Shown: positions 1-8,241 of the stretch, in pieces
Layout: every line of letters begins with the position of its first letter
Position numbering within the stretch: the first letter of the stretch is position 1
DNA from: Desulfatitalea sp.
Lineage (GTDB): Bacteria; Desulfobacterota; Desulfobacteria; Desulfobacterales; Desulfosarcinaceae
DNA length: 10,747 bases
Direction: 5' to 3'
Assembly (NCBI GenBank): GCA_018224505.1
Contig: JAGTVD010000416.1
Location: 1 to 10,747, forward strand
Made by a program: the position numbers and the translations under genes
The notes under the pieces: generated by a model
Databases searched by the model: none
The model's input: only the letters and a program-made list of their open reading frames with translations
What the model was told of the DNA's origin: nothing

Positions 1-2
1 CC

Positions 3-50
3 CTGTATGAGAAAATCAGGGATATCACGGGGTATCCGCGGGTCGAGTGA
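3..50 (+). CDS. Possible C-terminal end of an upstream gene (partial)
   Basis: The frame starting at base 3 is open from the window edge and reads LYEKIRDITGYPRVE before a TGA at 48-50. Its composition (charged and amphipathic, few rare residues) looks more like a real protein tail than the other two + frames. Only 15 residues are visible, so no family can be assigned. The RND gene downstream has its own promoter, so the two need not share an operon. It could equally be a chance open frame. Confidence 0.25.
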   Translation: MYEKIRDITGYPRVE

Positions 51-86
51 TCGAATGAATCGTGAGATGGTGAATTACAGCCCGTC

Positions 87-115
87 TTGACCCTCCATTG
101 CCGAACCGCTATAAG
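87..115 (+). promoter_or_regulatory. Sigma70-type promoter for the RND transporter gene
   Basis: A -35 box TTGACC (87-92; 5 of 6 to consensus) and a -10 box TATAAG (110-115; 5 of 6) are separated by exactly 17 bp. This is the best promoter match in the window. Transcription would begin near 121-123. That excludes the in-frame TTG at 98 as a start codon, because it lies inside the promoter, and leaves a 5' leader of about 50 nt before the ATG pair at 173/176. Confidence 0.6.
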
Positions 116-175
116 CGGGGGGCACGGCAAATCGAATGTGAGATGCCCACTGCCATTGAAAGCGGGGAGCTTATG

Positions 176-2686
176 ATGAGAAAAGCGGCCGAGGTAGCCC
201 TATGTTGGTACAACAGACTTGTTTTGGACCATCCGCTTACAGTGATCATTTGCCTGGTGGGGATCATTGCTGTGCTTGGATACAATGCCAAGGACTTCCG
301 TATCGATGCCTCGGCAGATACCCTGCTGCTGGAGAGCGACCGCGACCTGCGTTATTCCCGTGAAATTGCCGAACGATACGGCGTAGAGGATTTTCTGATC
401 ATCGCCTTTACTCCCGCGGATGTTGCGCTGCTTTCCGATTCCAGTCTGAAGACCATCGGCCGGTTGCGGGACGATTTGAAGGCTCTGCCCCGGGTGACTT
501 CGGTGATCACCTTGCTGGATGTGCCGCTTTTCCAAAGCCCGCCACTCTCCTATGGAGAGGTGGCTGAGGCGATTCGCACGCTCGAATCGGAAGCCACCGA
601 CAAAGACCTCGCGGCCCGGGAATTTCAAGAGAGCCCCTTTTATAGTGATCTGATCGTCAGCGCCGACCTGCAGACCACTGCTTTGATCGTCAACCTGGAA
701 ACCGACACGCCTTACCAGGGCATGCTGTCCGAACGGCACCGTTTGCATGCCAAACGGGCAGATGAAGGGCTCACACGGTCCGAAATGGCCGCACTTCGGG
801 ATCTGGATCAGCAAATCACGCACCGCATGGAAAAATTGAGTCGTGAGCAGAGCGAAACCATTGCGGCCGTGCGGGCCATAATGGACCAATACCGGGATAC
901 GGCCGAGCTTTTCCTCGGGGGCGTGAGCATGATCCAGAACGACATGATCACCTTCATCCGGAACGACTTGAAGATCTTTGGCCTCGGGGTTTTTACCTTG
1001 CTGGTGATCGTGCTCGGTATCATTTTCCGGCGGCTGCTCTGGATCGTGTTGCCCATGCTCTGCTGCTTTTTGTCCGTCATCGCCATGATGGGGATTCTGG
1101 GCATATTTCAGTGGGAGGTGACGGTGATCTCCTCCAACTTCATCTCCCTGCAGTTGATCATGACCCTTGCGATCACTATCCACCTGATCGTACGCTATCG
1201 CGAATACCACCGCAACGACCCCGACATGGATCAGCGCACCTTGATGCGTGAAACGGTGAGGGCCAAGTTTGTGCCCTGTCTCTTCGCCACACTTACCACC
1301 ATCGCCGGGTTCAGTTCCCTGGTGCTCAGCGATATCAAACCGGTGATCAACTTTGGCTGGATGATGAGCGCCGGCCTGGTGCTTTCCCTGGTGCTGACCT
1401 TCATTCTTTTTCCGGCGACTGTGATGCTGGTCCAAAAACGAACGTTGCGGCCGGAACCGGAGAAGCCCTTCTTCTCACCCACCGCCCTGCTGGCCCGCTT
1501 CACCCACCGGCACGGTAACGCCATTCTGGTGCTTACCGGGGTGTTGGCGGTGCTGGCGGTTGTTGGTCTTTCACGCCTTCGGGTGGAGAATAGTTTTATC
1601 GATTACTTCAAAGAGTCCACGGAAATCCATCAGGGGATGAAGCTCATCGACCAGAAGTTGGGCGGCACCACACCGCTGGACGTGATCGTCCAGTTCGATC
1701 CAGTCGATCTGCGGCAGTTTGCTTTGGTCGAAGATGATGAAGAGGACGATTTCCTTAATCCATATGCCGAGGCGTCGGAAACGGATTATGATCGCTATTG
1801 GTTTTTTGATGAGCGGTTGCGAACCATCGAAGCAGTGCATGACTATCTGGAAGGCCTGACCGAAACTGGCAAGGTGCTCTCTCTGGCCACCCTGCTTAAA
1901 ATCGGGCGTGTCCTCAACAACGACCAGCCGCTGGAAAGTATCGAGATGGCGGTGCTCTACACCCGGCTGCCGGAAGAGTACCGGGAACTGATCCTGGCCC
2001 CCTATCTTTCCATCGAGAAAGACGAGGCCCGTTTCTCCATCCGCATCATCGACTCCTTGGAGACGCTGCAGCGGGATCCCATGCTCAAGCAGATCCGCCA
2101 TGACCTGGTGCATCAGCTCAACCTACCATCAGAACAGGTGCATCTTGCCGGTATGATGGTACTCTACAACAATATGCTCCAAAGCCTCTTCGCCAGTCAG
2201 ATCAAGACCATGGGGGTTGTGGCCCTGGCGCTGCTGGTGATGTTTCTGCTACTGTTCCGCTCGTTCAAACTGGCTCTGATCACCCTGCTACCCAATCTTT
2301 TCTCCGCCGCCGTGGTCCTCAGCGTCATGGGCTGGCTGGACATCCCCCTGGACATGATGACCATTACCATTGCGGCCATCAGCGTGGGAATCGCCGTGGA
2401 CAATTCCATTCACTACATCCACCGGTTCCGGGAAGAGATCCCCAAGGACGGCGACTACCACCAGACGTTGCAGCGCTGCCACGGCAGCATCGGCTACGCA
2501 CTATACTACACATCCACCGCCATCATTATCGGCTTTTCAATACTGGCCTTCTCCAACTTCTGGCCAACCATATACTTCGGGCTATTCACCGGCCTGGCCA
2601 TGCTTGTCGCCCTGCTGGCCTGTCTCACCCTGCTGCCCCAGCTGCTGGTGGTGGTAAAGCCGTTCGGGGTGGATGGCAAGGGGTGA
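176..2686 (+). CDS. RND superfamily (MMPL/COG1033-type) inner-membrane transporter
   Basis: Predicted 836-residue RND-superfamily permease with duplicated halves. One N-terminal helix (about 21-38) is followed by a large periplasmic loop and a five-helix sterol-sensing-like block (about 265-420). Another helix (about 448-467), a second periplasmic loop (about 468-677) and a second five-helix block (about 678-827) follow. The second block has the family hallmark ISVGIAVDNSIHYIHRF with an intramembrane Asp (about 742). The matching site in the first block reads LAITIHLIVRYRE, with no Asp. The second loop holds a strongly acidic stretch (EDDEEDD, about 520). The frame is open back to a TTG at 98, but the promoter at 87-115 and the GGGGAG at 164-169 favour ATG 176 (spacing 6) or ATG 173. 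Relatives export hydrophobic or lipid-like molecules by proton motive force. The substrate is unknown and no partner gene is adjacent. Family assignment is firm; function is inferred. Confidence 0.9.
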   Translation: MRKAAEVALCWYNRLVLDHPLTVIICLVGIIAVLGYNAKDFRIDASADTLLLESDRDLRYSREIAERYGVEDFLIIAFTPADVALLSDSSLKTIGRLRDDLKALPRVTSVITLLDVPLFQSPPLSYGEVAEAIRTLESEATDKDLAAREFQESPFYSDLIVSADLQTTALIVNLETDTPYQGMLSERHRLHAKRADEGLTRSEMAALRDLDQQITHRMEKLSREQSETIAAVRAIMDQYRDTAELFLGGVSMIQNDMITFIRNDLKIFGLGVFTLLVIVLGIIFRRLLWIVLPMLCCFLSVIAMMGILGIFQWEVTVISSNFISLQLIMTLAITIHLIVRYREYHRNDPDMDQRTLMRETVRAKFVPCLFATLTTIAGFSSLVLSDIKPVINFGWMMSAGLVLSLVLTFILFPATVMLVQKRTLRPEPEKPFFSPTALLARFTHRHGNAILVLTGVLAVLAVVGLSRLRVENSFIDYFKESTEIHQGMKLIDQKLGGTTPLDVIVQFDPVDLRQFALVEDDEEDDFLNPYAEASETDYDRYWFFDERLRTIEAVHDYLEGLTETGKVLSLATLLKIGRVLNNDQPLESIEMAVLYTRLPEEYRELILAPYLSIEKDEARFSIRIIDSLETLQRDPMLKQIRHDLVHQLNLPSEQVHLAGMMVLYNNMLQSLFASQIKTMGVVALALLVMFLLLFRSFKLALITLLPNLFSAAVVLSVMGWLDIPLDMMTITIAAISVGIAVDNSIHYIHRFREEIPKDGDYHQTLQRCHGSIGYALYYTSTAIIIGFSILAFSNFWPTIYFGLFTGLAMLVALLACLTLLPQLLVVVKPFGVDGKG

Positions 2687-2688
2687 TT

Positions 2689-2723
2689 GGGTTAATAGGG
2701 TTTGTTGGGTTGAGGGTTGGGGG
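2689..2723 (+). other. Canonical G-quadruplex motif in the RND-livK intergenic region
   Basis: Starting three bases after the RND stop codon, the + strand carries five G runs of three or more: GGG 2689, GGG 2698, GGG 2707, GGG 2714 and GGGGG 2719. The loops are 6, 6, 4 and 2 nt. This satisfies the standard G3+N1-7 pattern and would also be present in RNA reading through from the RND gene. A competing 6-bp stem between GGGGTT (2720-2725) and AACCCC (2747-2752) is possible. No T-tract typical of an intrinsic terminator follows. A role in ending RND transcription is inference only. Confidence 0.45.
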
Positions 2724-2739
2724 TTGTTTGGTTATTCAC

Positions 2740-2769
2740 TTGACATAACCCCTCCCGCCCCGCCATACT
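2740..2769 (+). promoter_or_regulatory. Candidate sigma70 promoter for the liv operon
   Basis: A perfect -35 box TTGACA (2740-2745) lies 18 bp upstream of CATACT (2764-2769), a 4 of 6 match to the -10 consensus. Transcription would start near 2776, giving about a 60-nt leader. The liv gene set then begins with an excellent Shine-Dalgarno AAGGAG (2825-2830), 7 nt before the ATG. The -10 is weak, so an activator may be needed. Confidence 0.45.
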
Positions 2770-2837
2770 TCTGGCACTTACCGGTGTCCTGACGTTCCTG
2801 TGATCGACAACCCCCTGGACCGTAAAGGAGTGATCCC

Positions 2838-3992
2838 ATGCGTCTGAAATCCTGGAAAACAACCCTTGTGTTTGTGTGTGCAGTGGTTCTGGCCGGTGCG
2901 CCGGCCCTGGCCCAGACTGTCAAGATTGGTGTGGCCGCCCCGTTTACCGGACCGGCTGCTTCCTACGGCGAGAATATCAAATCCGGTGTCGAGACCAAGG
3001 TCGCGGAGCTAAACGCCGCCGGCGGCATCAACGGGATGCCGGTGGAGGCGGTCTATTTCGATGAGCTGTGCGACCCCAAGGAGGCCGCCACGGTGGCGCC
3101 GCGCATCGTGCGGGACCGAGCCATTGTCGGCGTGGTGGGCCATGTCTGCTCGTCGGCCCATCTGGCCGCGCTACCTACTTATGTGCGGGTGGGGATTCCG
3201 GTGATTTCACCCACAGCGACCAACGTGACCATCGGCGATCAGAACGCCGACCGCGCCGGGCGCGTCTGGTCGTTCCGCAATGTCTATCTGGACGATTACC
3301 AGGGGCAGTTCCTGGCCCGCTATGCCAAGGAGGTGCTCGGGTTGGCCCGCATCGCTGTGTTTTATGAGAACAACGATTACGGCATCGGCCTGAAGGATGC
3401 CTTCTTAAAAGAAGCGGCCGCCGTCGGGTTGGCCGTGGTGGGCAGCGAAGGGTATGTGAAGGGCGCCAGCGATTTCACTCCCCAGCTGACCAAGCTGCGG
3501 GGTGGCAACCCCGATGGCCTGTTCATCTCAGGCTATTACAACGAGGGGGCCCTGATCGCCGCCCAGGCGGCCAACCTGGGGATGAAGGTGGTCAAGTTCG
3601 GCGCCGACGGCCTGGACAATGTGGACTACATTCAGCTGGGAGGGGCGGCCGCGGACAACACCTACATGACCGTGCCGTTCCTGGCCGCGGCGGCTCCGGA
3701 ACAGGCAAAGGCGTTCATCCGCACTTTCGAGGAGAAGTACCGGCGCGATCTGGATTGGATGAGCGCCAATGCATATGACGCCGTGGGCCTGTTCGCCGCC
3801 GCGTTGGCGGCCGTGGGCCCGGACCGCGAAAAAATACGGGACTACCTGGCGGGCATCGACGGGCCGGAAAAGGCCTACGAGGGAATTACCGGCCCCACCT
3901 ATTTCAATGCCAAGGGCGACCCGGAAAAGATGGCCTTCGTCAAAATGGTCCAGGACGGTCGGTTTACTGCCGCGCCCAGGCAAATGCGGTGA
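2838..3992 (+). CDS. livK: Branched-chain amino-acid-type ABC transporter, periplasmic binding protein
   Basis: This 384-residue class I periplasmic binding protein of the LivJ/LivK family captures the ligand for the importer encoded just downstream. A Sec signal peptide (residues 1-25, cut after ALA, before QTVKIG) has a basic n-region and a hydrophobic core. The mature start KIGVAAPFTGPAASYGENI is the usual first strand and ligand loop. Cys78 (ELCDP) and Cys104 (GHVCSS) sit where the LivJ/LivK disulfide is found, and GHVCSSAHLAALP lines the binding cleft. A second-lobe motif, ENNDYGIGLKDAF, lies near 177-190. The ATG is set by the AAGGAG Shine-Dalgarno and the signal peptide. A 101-nt gap with stem-loops separates it from livH, which fits higher expression of the binding protein than of the membrane parts. 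The ligand could be Leu/Ile/Val, another amino acid, an amide, urea or a small aromatic acid; the sequence does not decide. Confidence 0.93.
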   Translation: MRLKSWKTTLVFVCAVVLAGAPALAQTVKIGVAAPFTGPAASYGENIKSGVETKVAELNAAGGINGMPVEAVYFDELCDPKEAATVAPRIVRDRAIVGVVGHVCSSAHLAALPTYVRVGIPVISPTATNVTIGDQNADRAGRVWSFRNVYLDDYQGQFLARYAKEVLGLARIAVFYENNDYGIGLKDAFLKEAAAVGLAVVGSEGYVKGASDFTPQLTKLRGGNPDGLFISGYYNEGALIAAQAANLGMKVVKFGADGLDNVDYIQLGGAAADNTYMTVPFLAAAAPEQAKAFIRTFEEKYRRDLDWMSANAYDAVGLFAAALAAVGPDREKIRDYLAGIDGPEKAYEGITGPTYFNAKGDPEKMAFVKMVQDGRFTAAPRQMR

Positions 3993-4006
3993 TGCAGCCG
4001 CACCGA

Positions 4007-4033
4007 ATCGGGGCGGTATAGGGCCGCCCCGAT
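4007..4033 (+). promoter_or_regulatory. Intercistronic stem-loop between livK and livH (10-bp perfect stem)
   Basis: ATCGGGGCGG (4007-4016) and CCGCCCCGAT (4024-4033) are perfect reverse complements around a 7-nt loop, TATAGGG. No T-tract follows, so a simple intrinsic terminator is unlikely. Stable hairpins just after binding-protein genes in ABC importer operons are known to protect the upstream mRNA from 3' decay or to attenuate read-through, raising binding-protein dosage. That role here is inferred from position. Confidence 0.6.
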
Positions 4034-4034
4034 C

Positions 4035-4054
4035 GCGAGGCCGCGCGCCCTCGC
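4035..4054 (+). promoter_or_regulatory. Second GC-rich stem-loop between livK and livH
   Basis: GCGAGG (4035-4040) pairs with CCTCGC (4049-4054) across an 8-nt GC-rich loop. It sits one base after the larger stem-loop at 4007-4033, making a tandem pair. It ends 30 nt before the livH Shine-Dalgarno GGAG (4084-4087). Six base pairs alone are weak evidence; the tandem arrangement is what makes it notable. Confidence 0.35.
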
Positions 4055-4093
4055 ACTGCACTGCCGCGTGTCACCTGTTGCCTGGAGATCTTC

Positions 4094-4981
4094 GTGCTCG
4101 AACAGCAGCTCATCAATGGCCTGACCCTGGGACTGATTTACGCGCTGATCGCGGTGGGGTACACCATGGTGTACGGCGTGATTCAACTGATCAACTTTGC
4201 CCACGGTGAGATCTACATGCTGGGGGCCTTCTTCTGCGTCACCCTGATCACGGCCGCCGGACTGCCGTTCTATGTCGCCATGCTCATGGCGGTGATCTGC
4301 TGCGCCCTGTGCGGTATTCTGCTCGATATCATCGCTTACCGGCCGCTGCGCCGGGCGCCGCGCCTGGCGGCCCTGATCACGGCCATCGGCATGTCCATCT
4401 TTTTGCAAAATCTGGCACTGATCATCTGGGGTAGCCGCTCCAAGCCCTTTCCCCGCGCATCCTTGCCCGCCTATCTGTCGGAACAGGCGCTGGTAATGGG
4501 GCAGGTGGGTCTGACGTGGCTGCAGCTTTTCATCTTCGCCGTGGCCATCGGCATGATGGTGGCGCTTTTCCTGGTGATCCACAAGACACGCACCGGAACG
4601 GCCATGCGCGCCCTGGCCCAGAACCGCACCGCCGCCGCTTTGATGGGCATCAACGTCAATGCCGTCATCTCCTTCACTTTTGCCCTGGGATCGGCCATGG
4701 GAGCGGTGGCCGGGATCTTGGTGGCCGTCTACTACAATACCCTCTATCCCACCATGGGCTACACGGCCGGGGTCAAGGCCTTTGCCGCTGCGGTGCTGGG
4801 CGGCATCGGTTCGGTGCCTGGCGCCATGGTGGGCGGCGTGGTGCTGGGCGTGGCCGAAGCCCTGGGGGCCGGCTATGTCTCCTCGCTGTACCGGGACGGC
4901 GTGGCCTATGCGGTGATGATCGCGGTGATTGTGCTGCGGCCCTCGGGTATCCTGGGCCGTGCCGCTATCGACAAGGCATAA
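4094..4981 (+). CDS. livH: Branched-chain amino-acid-type ABC transporter permease LivH
   Basis: This 295-residue inner-membrane permease of the LivH family pairs with LivM to form the channel. The N-terminus INGLTLGLIYALIAVGYT, then YGVIQLINFAHGEIYMLGAF (residues 27-46), is diagnostic for LivH. About eight hydrophobic segments follow. The cytoplasmic coupling loop that contacts the ATPases is seen as TGTAMRALAQNRTAAALMGI (167-186), and the C-terminal family motif is LGGIGSVPGAMVGG (235-248). Translation starts at a GTG, 6 nt after GGAG (4084-4087); this start places the family N-terminus at residue 1, so an earlier start is not needed. The length matches E. coli LivH (about 308). The livM start lies 11 nt after its stop, so the two are surely co-transcribed. 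Confidence 0.93.
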   Translation: MLEQQLINGLTLGLIYALIAVGYTMVYGVIQLINFAHGEIYMLGAFFCVTLITAAGLPFYVAMLMAVICCALCGILLDIIAYRPLRRAPRLAALITAIGMSIFLQNLALIIWGSRSKPFPRASLPAYLSEQALVMGQVGLTWLQLFIFAVAIGMMVALFLVIHKTRTGTAMRALAQNRTAAALMGINVNAVISFTFALGSAMGAVAGILVAVYYNTLYPTMGYTAGVKAFAAAVLGGIGSVPGAMVGGVVLGVAEALGAGYVSSLYRDGVAYAVMIAVIVLRPSGILGRAAIDKA

Positions 4982-4992
4982 GAGGGCATCCC

Positions 4993-6037
4993 ATGGGGCA
5001 TCTGAATAAACGGCTGCTTCTGCTCCCCGGCCTGGCCCTGCTCATTTACCCGCTGCTGCCCGGTGCCAGCGACTATGTGCTGCACGTCATGACCCTGGCC
5101 CTGATTTACATGGTTCTGGCCATGGGGTTGAACATTGTACCCGGCTTTTGCGGCCTTCTGGACCTGGGCTACGTGGGCTTTTATGGGATCGGGGCATACA
5201 CGGCCGGCTTGCTGACCATCCACTACGGTCTTTCTTTTTGGCTGATCGTTCCTTTGGCGGCCCTCAACGGGGCGCTTTGGGGCGCCCTGCTGGGGGCGCC
5301 CACCCTGCGTTTGACCGGTGATTACTTCGCCATTGTCACCTTCGGGTTTTCCGAGCTGGTGGTGCTCTTTCTGACCAACGAAATCTGGCTTACCCGGGGG
5401 CCATTGGGGTTGCCGGGCATTCAGCCCGTCACCCTCGACCTGAGCTGGCTGCGCCCGGACTGGTACTTCGAATTCTACGATAAAGCGCCCAATTTCTATC
5501 TGGCAGCCCTACTGGTGGCGCTGGTCTTCTTTGTCATGGGCCGCATGGAAGACTCCCGCCTGGGTCGCGCCTGGTACGCCATTCGGGAAGATCCGCTGGC
5601 GGCGGCCTGCTGCGGGGTCAATATCCTCCACTACAAGGTGATCGCATTTTCCATTTCCGCCGCCATCGGTGCGATGGGGGGGTGCTTCTACGCCCGCTGG
5701 TCCATGTTTCTCTCGCCGGACATGTTCAAGTTCTGGGAGTCTTTCCTCGTGTTGTGCATGGTGGTCCTGGGAGGTCTTGGCAACATCAAGGGGGCGTTGG
5801 TGGGTGCGACCGTCCTGGTCTGCCTGGGAGAAGTGCTGCGCGAAGTGCTTGCCGCTGCCGGCCTGCCGCCCGAAACCCGCTTCATGGCCTACGGCTTGAT
5901 CATGGTGCTGATCATGCGTTTCAGGCCCGCCGGTCTGTTCCCGGCCATCGCCGCCAGCGGCCGCGCCAACCCGCTGCTGGTGGTGCTGGGCCGGCGGATC
6001 GCCGCCGGCGAATTCTCCGGCGAGAAGGATGACGCGC

Positions 6038-6054
<17 letters not shown>
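4993..6054 (+). CDS. livM: Branched-chain amino-acid-type ABC transporter permease LivM
   Basis: This 353-residue permease is the second channel subunit. The motif MGLNIVPGFCGLLDLGYVGF (residues 44-63) is the LivM hallmark. TLRLTGDYFAIVTFGFSEL (104-122) follows. The ATPase-contact loop is LGRAWYAIREDPLAAACCGV (190-209), and the C-terminal motif is LGGLGNIKGALVGATV (259-274) before RFRPAGLFP (309-317). The frame is open for another 159 codons upstream inside livH, but ATG 4993 has an AGAGGG Shine-Dalgarno (4981-4986) 6 nt away and begins a normal LivM N-terminus, so the longer version is rejected. It is shorter than E. coli LivM (425), mainly at the N-terminus, as in many bacteria. Its 3' end overlaps the start of livG. 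Confidence 0.93.
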
Positions 6055-6815
<761 letters not shown>

Positions 6816-6823
<8 letters not shown>

Positions 6824-7526
6824 GCTCAACCGGGTACAGGCCTTTTACGGGACCATCCAGGCCCTCAAAGACGTGACCCTGACGGTACGGTCCGGTGAGA
6901 TCGTGACCCTCATCGGTGCCAATGGCGCGGGCAAATCCACCACCTTGATGGCCATATCGTCGGTGGTGGCTGTGGGCGGCGGCACCATCGTATTCGAAGG
7001 GCGGGATATCACCCGCCTTTCCACTGACCGGGTGGTGGCACTGGGCATCACCCAGGTGCCCGAGGGGCGGATGATCTTCCCGGCCCTGACTGTGTTGGAA
7101 AATCTGCGCATGGGTGGCTACCTGCGCCGGGACCGTGCCGGCCTGCGGGCCGACGAGGAGCACGCATTCCAGCTCTTTCCCATTCTCAAGGAGCGCCGCA
7201 AACAGCCTGGCGGCACCCTCTCCGGCGGCGAGCAGCAGATGCTGGCCATCGCCCGCGCCCTGATGGCCCGCCCGCGCCTGCTGTTGCTGGACGAACCCTC
7301 CCTGGGCCTGGCGCCCATGGTGGTGGAACACATCTTTGCGGTCATTGCCCGCATTAATACAGAGGGCACCACGATCCTGCTGGTGGAGCAGAACGCTCAA
7401 ATGGCCCTGCAGGTCGCCCACCGCGGCTATGTGCTGGAAACCGGCCGGGTGGTGATGAGCGGCGCGGCCGCTGACCTGCTGGCCGACCCGAAGGTGAGGG
7501 AGGCTTACCTGGGGGATGGGACCTGA
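6816..7526 (+). CDS. livF: Branched-chain amino-acid-type ABC transporter ATPase LivF
   Basis: This 236-residue ATPase is the second nucleotide-binding subunit of the importer, matching the usual LivF length. Walker A is GANGAGKST (34-42). The LivF-specific Q-loop region is GITQVPEGRMIFPALTVLENL (start about 77). The signature is LSGGEQQMLAIARAL (135-149), and Walker B is LLLLDEPSLGLAP (155-167). The H-loop position is Gln in LVEQNA (about 189-194), which is normal for LivF and not a defect. The ATG at 6816 overlaps the livG stop region by 8 nt and has GGGGAG (6804-6809) 6 nt upstream. An in-frame upstream ATG at 6741 lies within livG and adds 25 residues foreign to the family, so it was not used. 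It is the last gene of the transporter set. No convincing intrinsic terminator follows it. Confidence 0.93.
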
Positions 7527-7646
7527 ACCTGACGCCCAATCGCGAGTACTCACATTTTACTAAAGGTTGAACTCCCTGTGCGCGATATAGAGCTTTGGTT
7601 GACGCCGGCAGGTAGCTGTCCAATTCTCAACATCGGGAGGTGAAAG

Positions 7647-8225
7647 ATGACCCGCAAGAGTGCCAGGGGAGCGTTTGGAATATTTGCATTGTTGATGGTG
7701 GCCATGGTTGTGCTGGTGGCTTGCGGCGGGCAGAAAGCCGCGCCGGAGAGTGCGCCTGCAGCGGAGCAGGAGGCGCCGTTGCCCAAAGCGTTCCGCATGA
7801 TCGCAGTGGAGGAATTTCAAGCCACACCCGAGGTGGCCAAGGATCATCCCGATGCCATGCGGGAGTGCCAGGCCAGACTGATCTGGACCCTGGAGGACAA
7901 AAAGGCGTATCAAAGTGTGGCCACCGCCAAGCCGGGGCAGAAGCATCCGGCCGGTACGCTGCTGGTCAAAGCCAGAATCACCGAAATGCGTATCGTTCAC
8001 GGGGCCGCGCGGTTCTGGGGAGGCGTCTTTGCCGGCAGCTCCTACATCAACATGGACCTGCAGCTCATCGATGGGGCCACCCAGGCGGTACTGCGTGAAA
8101 AGCCGCTGTCCAGCGCCAATAATGCCTGGGCCGCTTCATGGGTCGGAGGCGCCAGCGATCAGAGCCTGCCGGCCGACATGGGACGGCTGGTGGGGGAATA
8201 TATCCATTCCATCATCCCCCGGTAA
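7647..8225 (+). CDS. Outer-membrane-type lipoprotein, DUF4410-like
   Basis: This 192-residue predicted lipoprotein has a basic n-region (MTRKSARG), a hydrophobic core and a lipobox LVAC with Cys26. Gly at +2 favours sorting to the outer membrane by Lol. An Ala/Glu/Pro-rich linker (about 31-47) precedes a compact domain. That domain contains LLVKARITEMRIVHG (105-119), a glycine-rich turn FWGGVFAGSSYINMDLQLID (123-142), and a C-terminal amphipathic segment GRLVGEYIHSIIP. The pattern of a Gly-rich turn, a strand pair and a final helix resembles DUF4410 lipoproteins, whose function is unknown. The start is set by GGGAGG (7635-7640) with 6-nt spacing. It lies 120 nt after livF with no convincing promoter or terminator between, so read-through from the liv operon is possible. 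It converges on the SDR gene with a 16-nt gap. The lipoprotein call is strong; the DUF assignment is from memory of the fold pattern. Confidence 0.8.
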   Translation: MTRKSARGAFGIFALLMVAMVVLVACGGQKAAPESAPAAEQEAPLPKAFRMIAVEEFQATPEVAKDHPDAMRECQARLIWTLEDKKAYQSVATAKPGQKHPAGTLLVKARITEMRIVHGAARFWGGVFAGSSYINMDLQLIDGATQAVLREKPLSSANNAWAASWVGGASDQSLPADMGRLVGEYIHSIIPR

Positions 8226-8241
8226 CGTAACAGGACACGGC

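Noticed and set aside
200..1435. 411-codon open frame on the minus strand opposite the RND gene
   Set aside because: It is rich in His, Gln, Gly and Asp with no recognisable motifs, and lies wholly antisense to a well-supported transporter. This is typical of a mirror frame in GC-rich coding DNA.
3528..4582. Minus-strand open frames across livK and livH (3528-4061, 3899-4582)
   Set aside because: They are antisense to conserved genes, overlap each other in different frames, and have low-complexity His/Gln/Gly-rich composition.
4516..4992. Upstream extension of livM by 159 codons within livH
   Set aside because: The added sequence is Arg/Gly/His-rich and unlike any LivM. ATG 4993 has its own Shine-Dalgarno and matches the family N-terminus.
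7384..7398. Gln instead of His at the H-loop of LivF as a defect
   Set aside because: EQN at this site is normal for LivF proteins.
7544..7551. GAGTACTC palindrome after livF as a terminator
   Set aside because: The palindrome has no loop and cannot form a stable hairpin, and the following T run is short and interrupted.
7599..7627. TTGACG with AATTCT as a promoter for the lipoprotein gene
   Set aside because: The -10 matches only three of six positions, so it is not distinguishable from chance.
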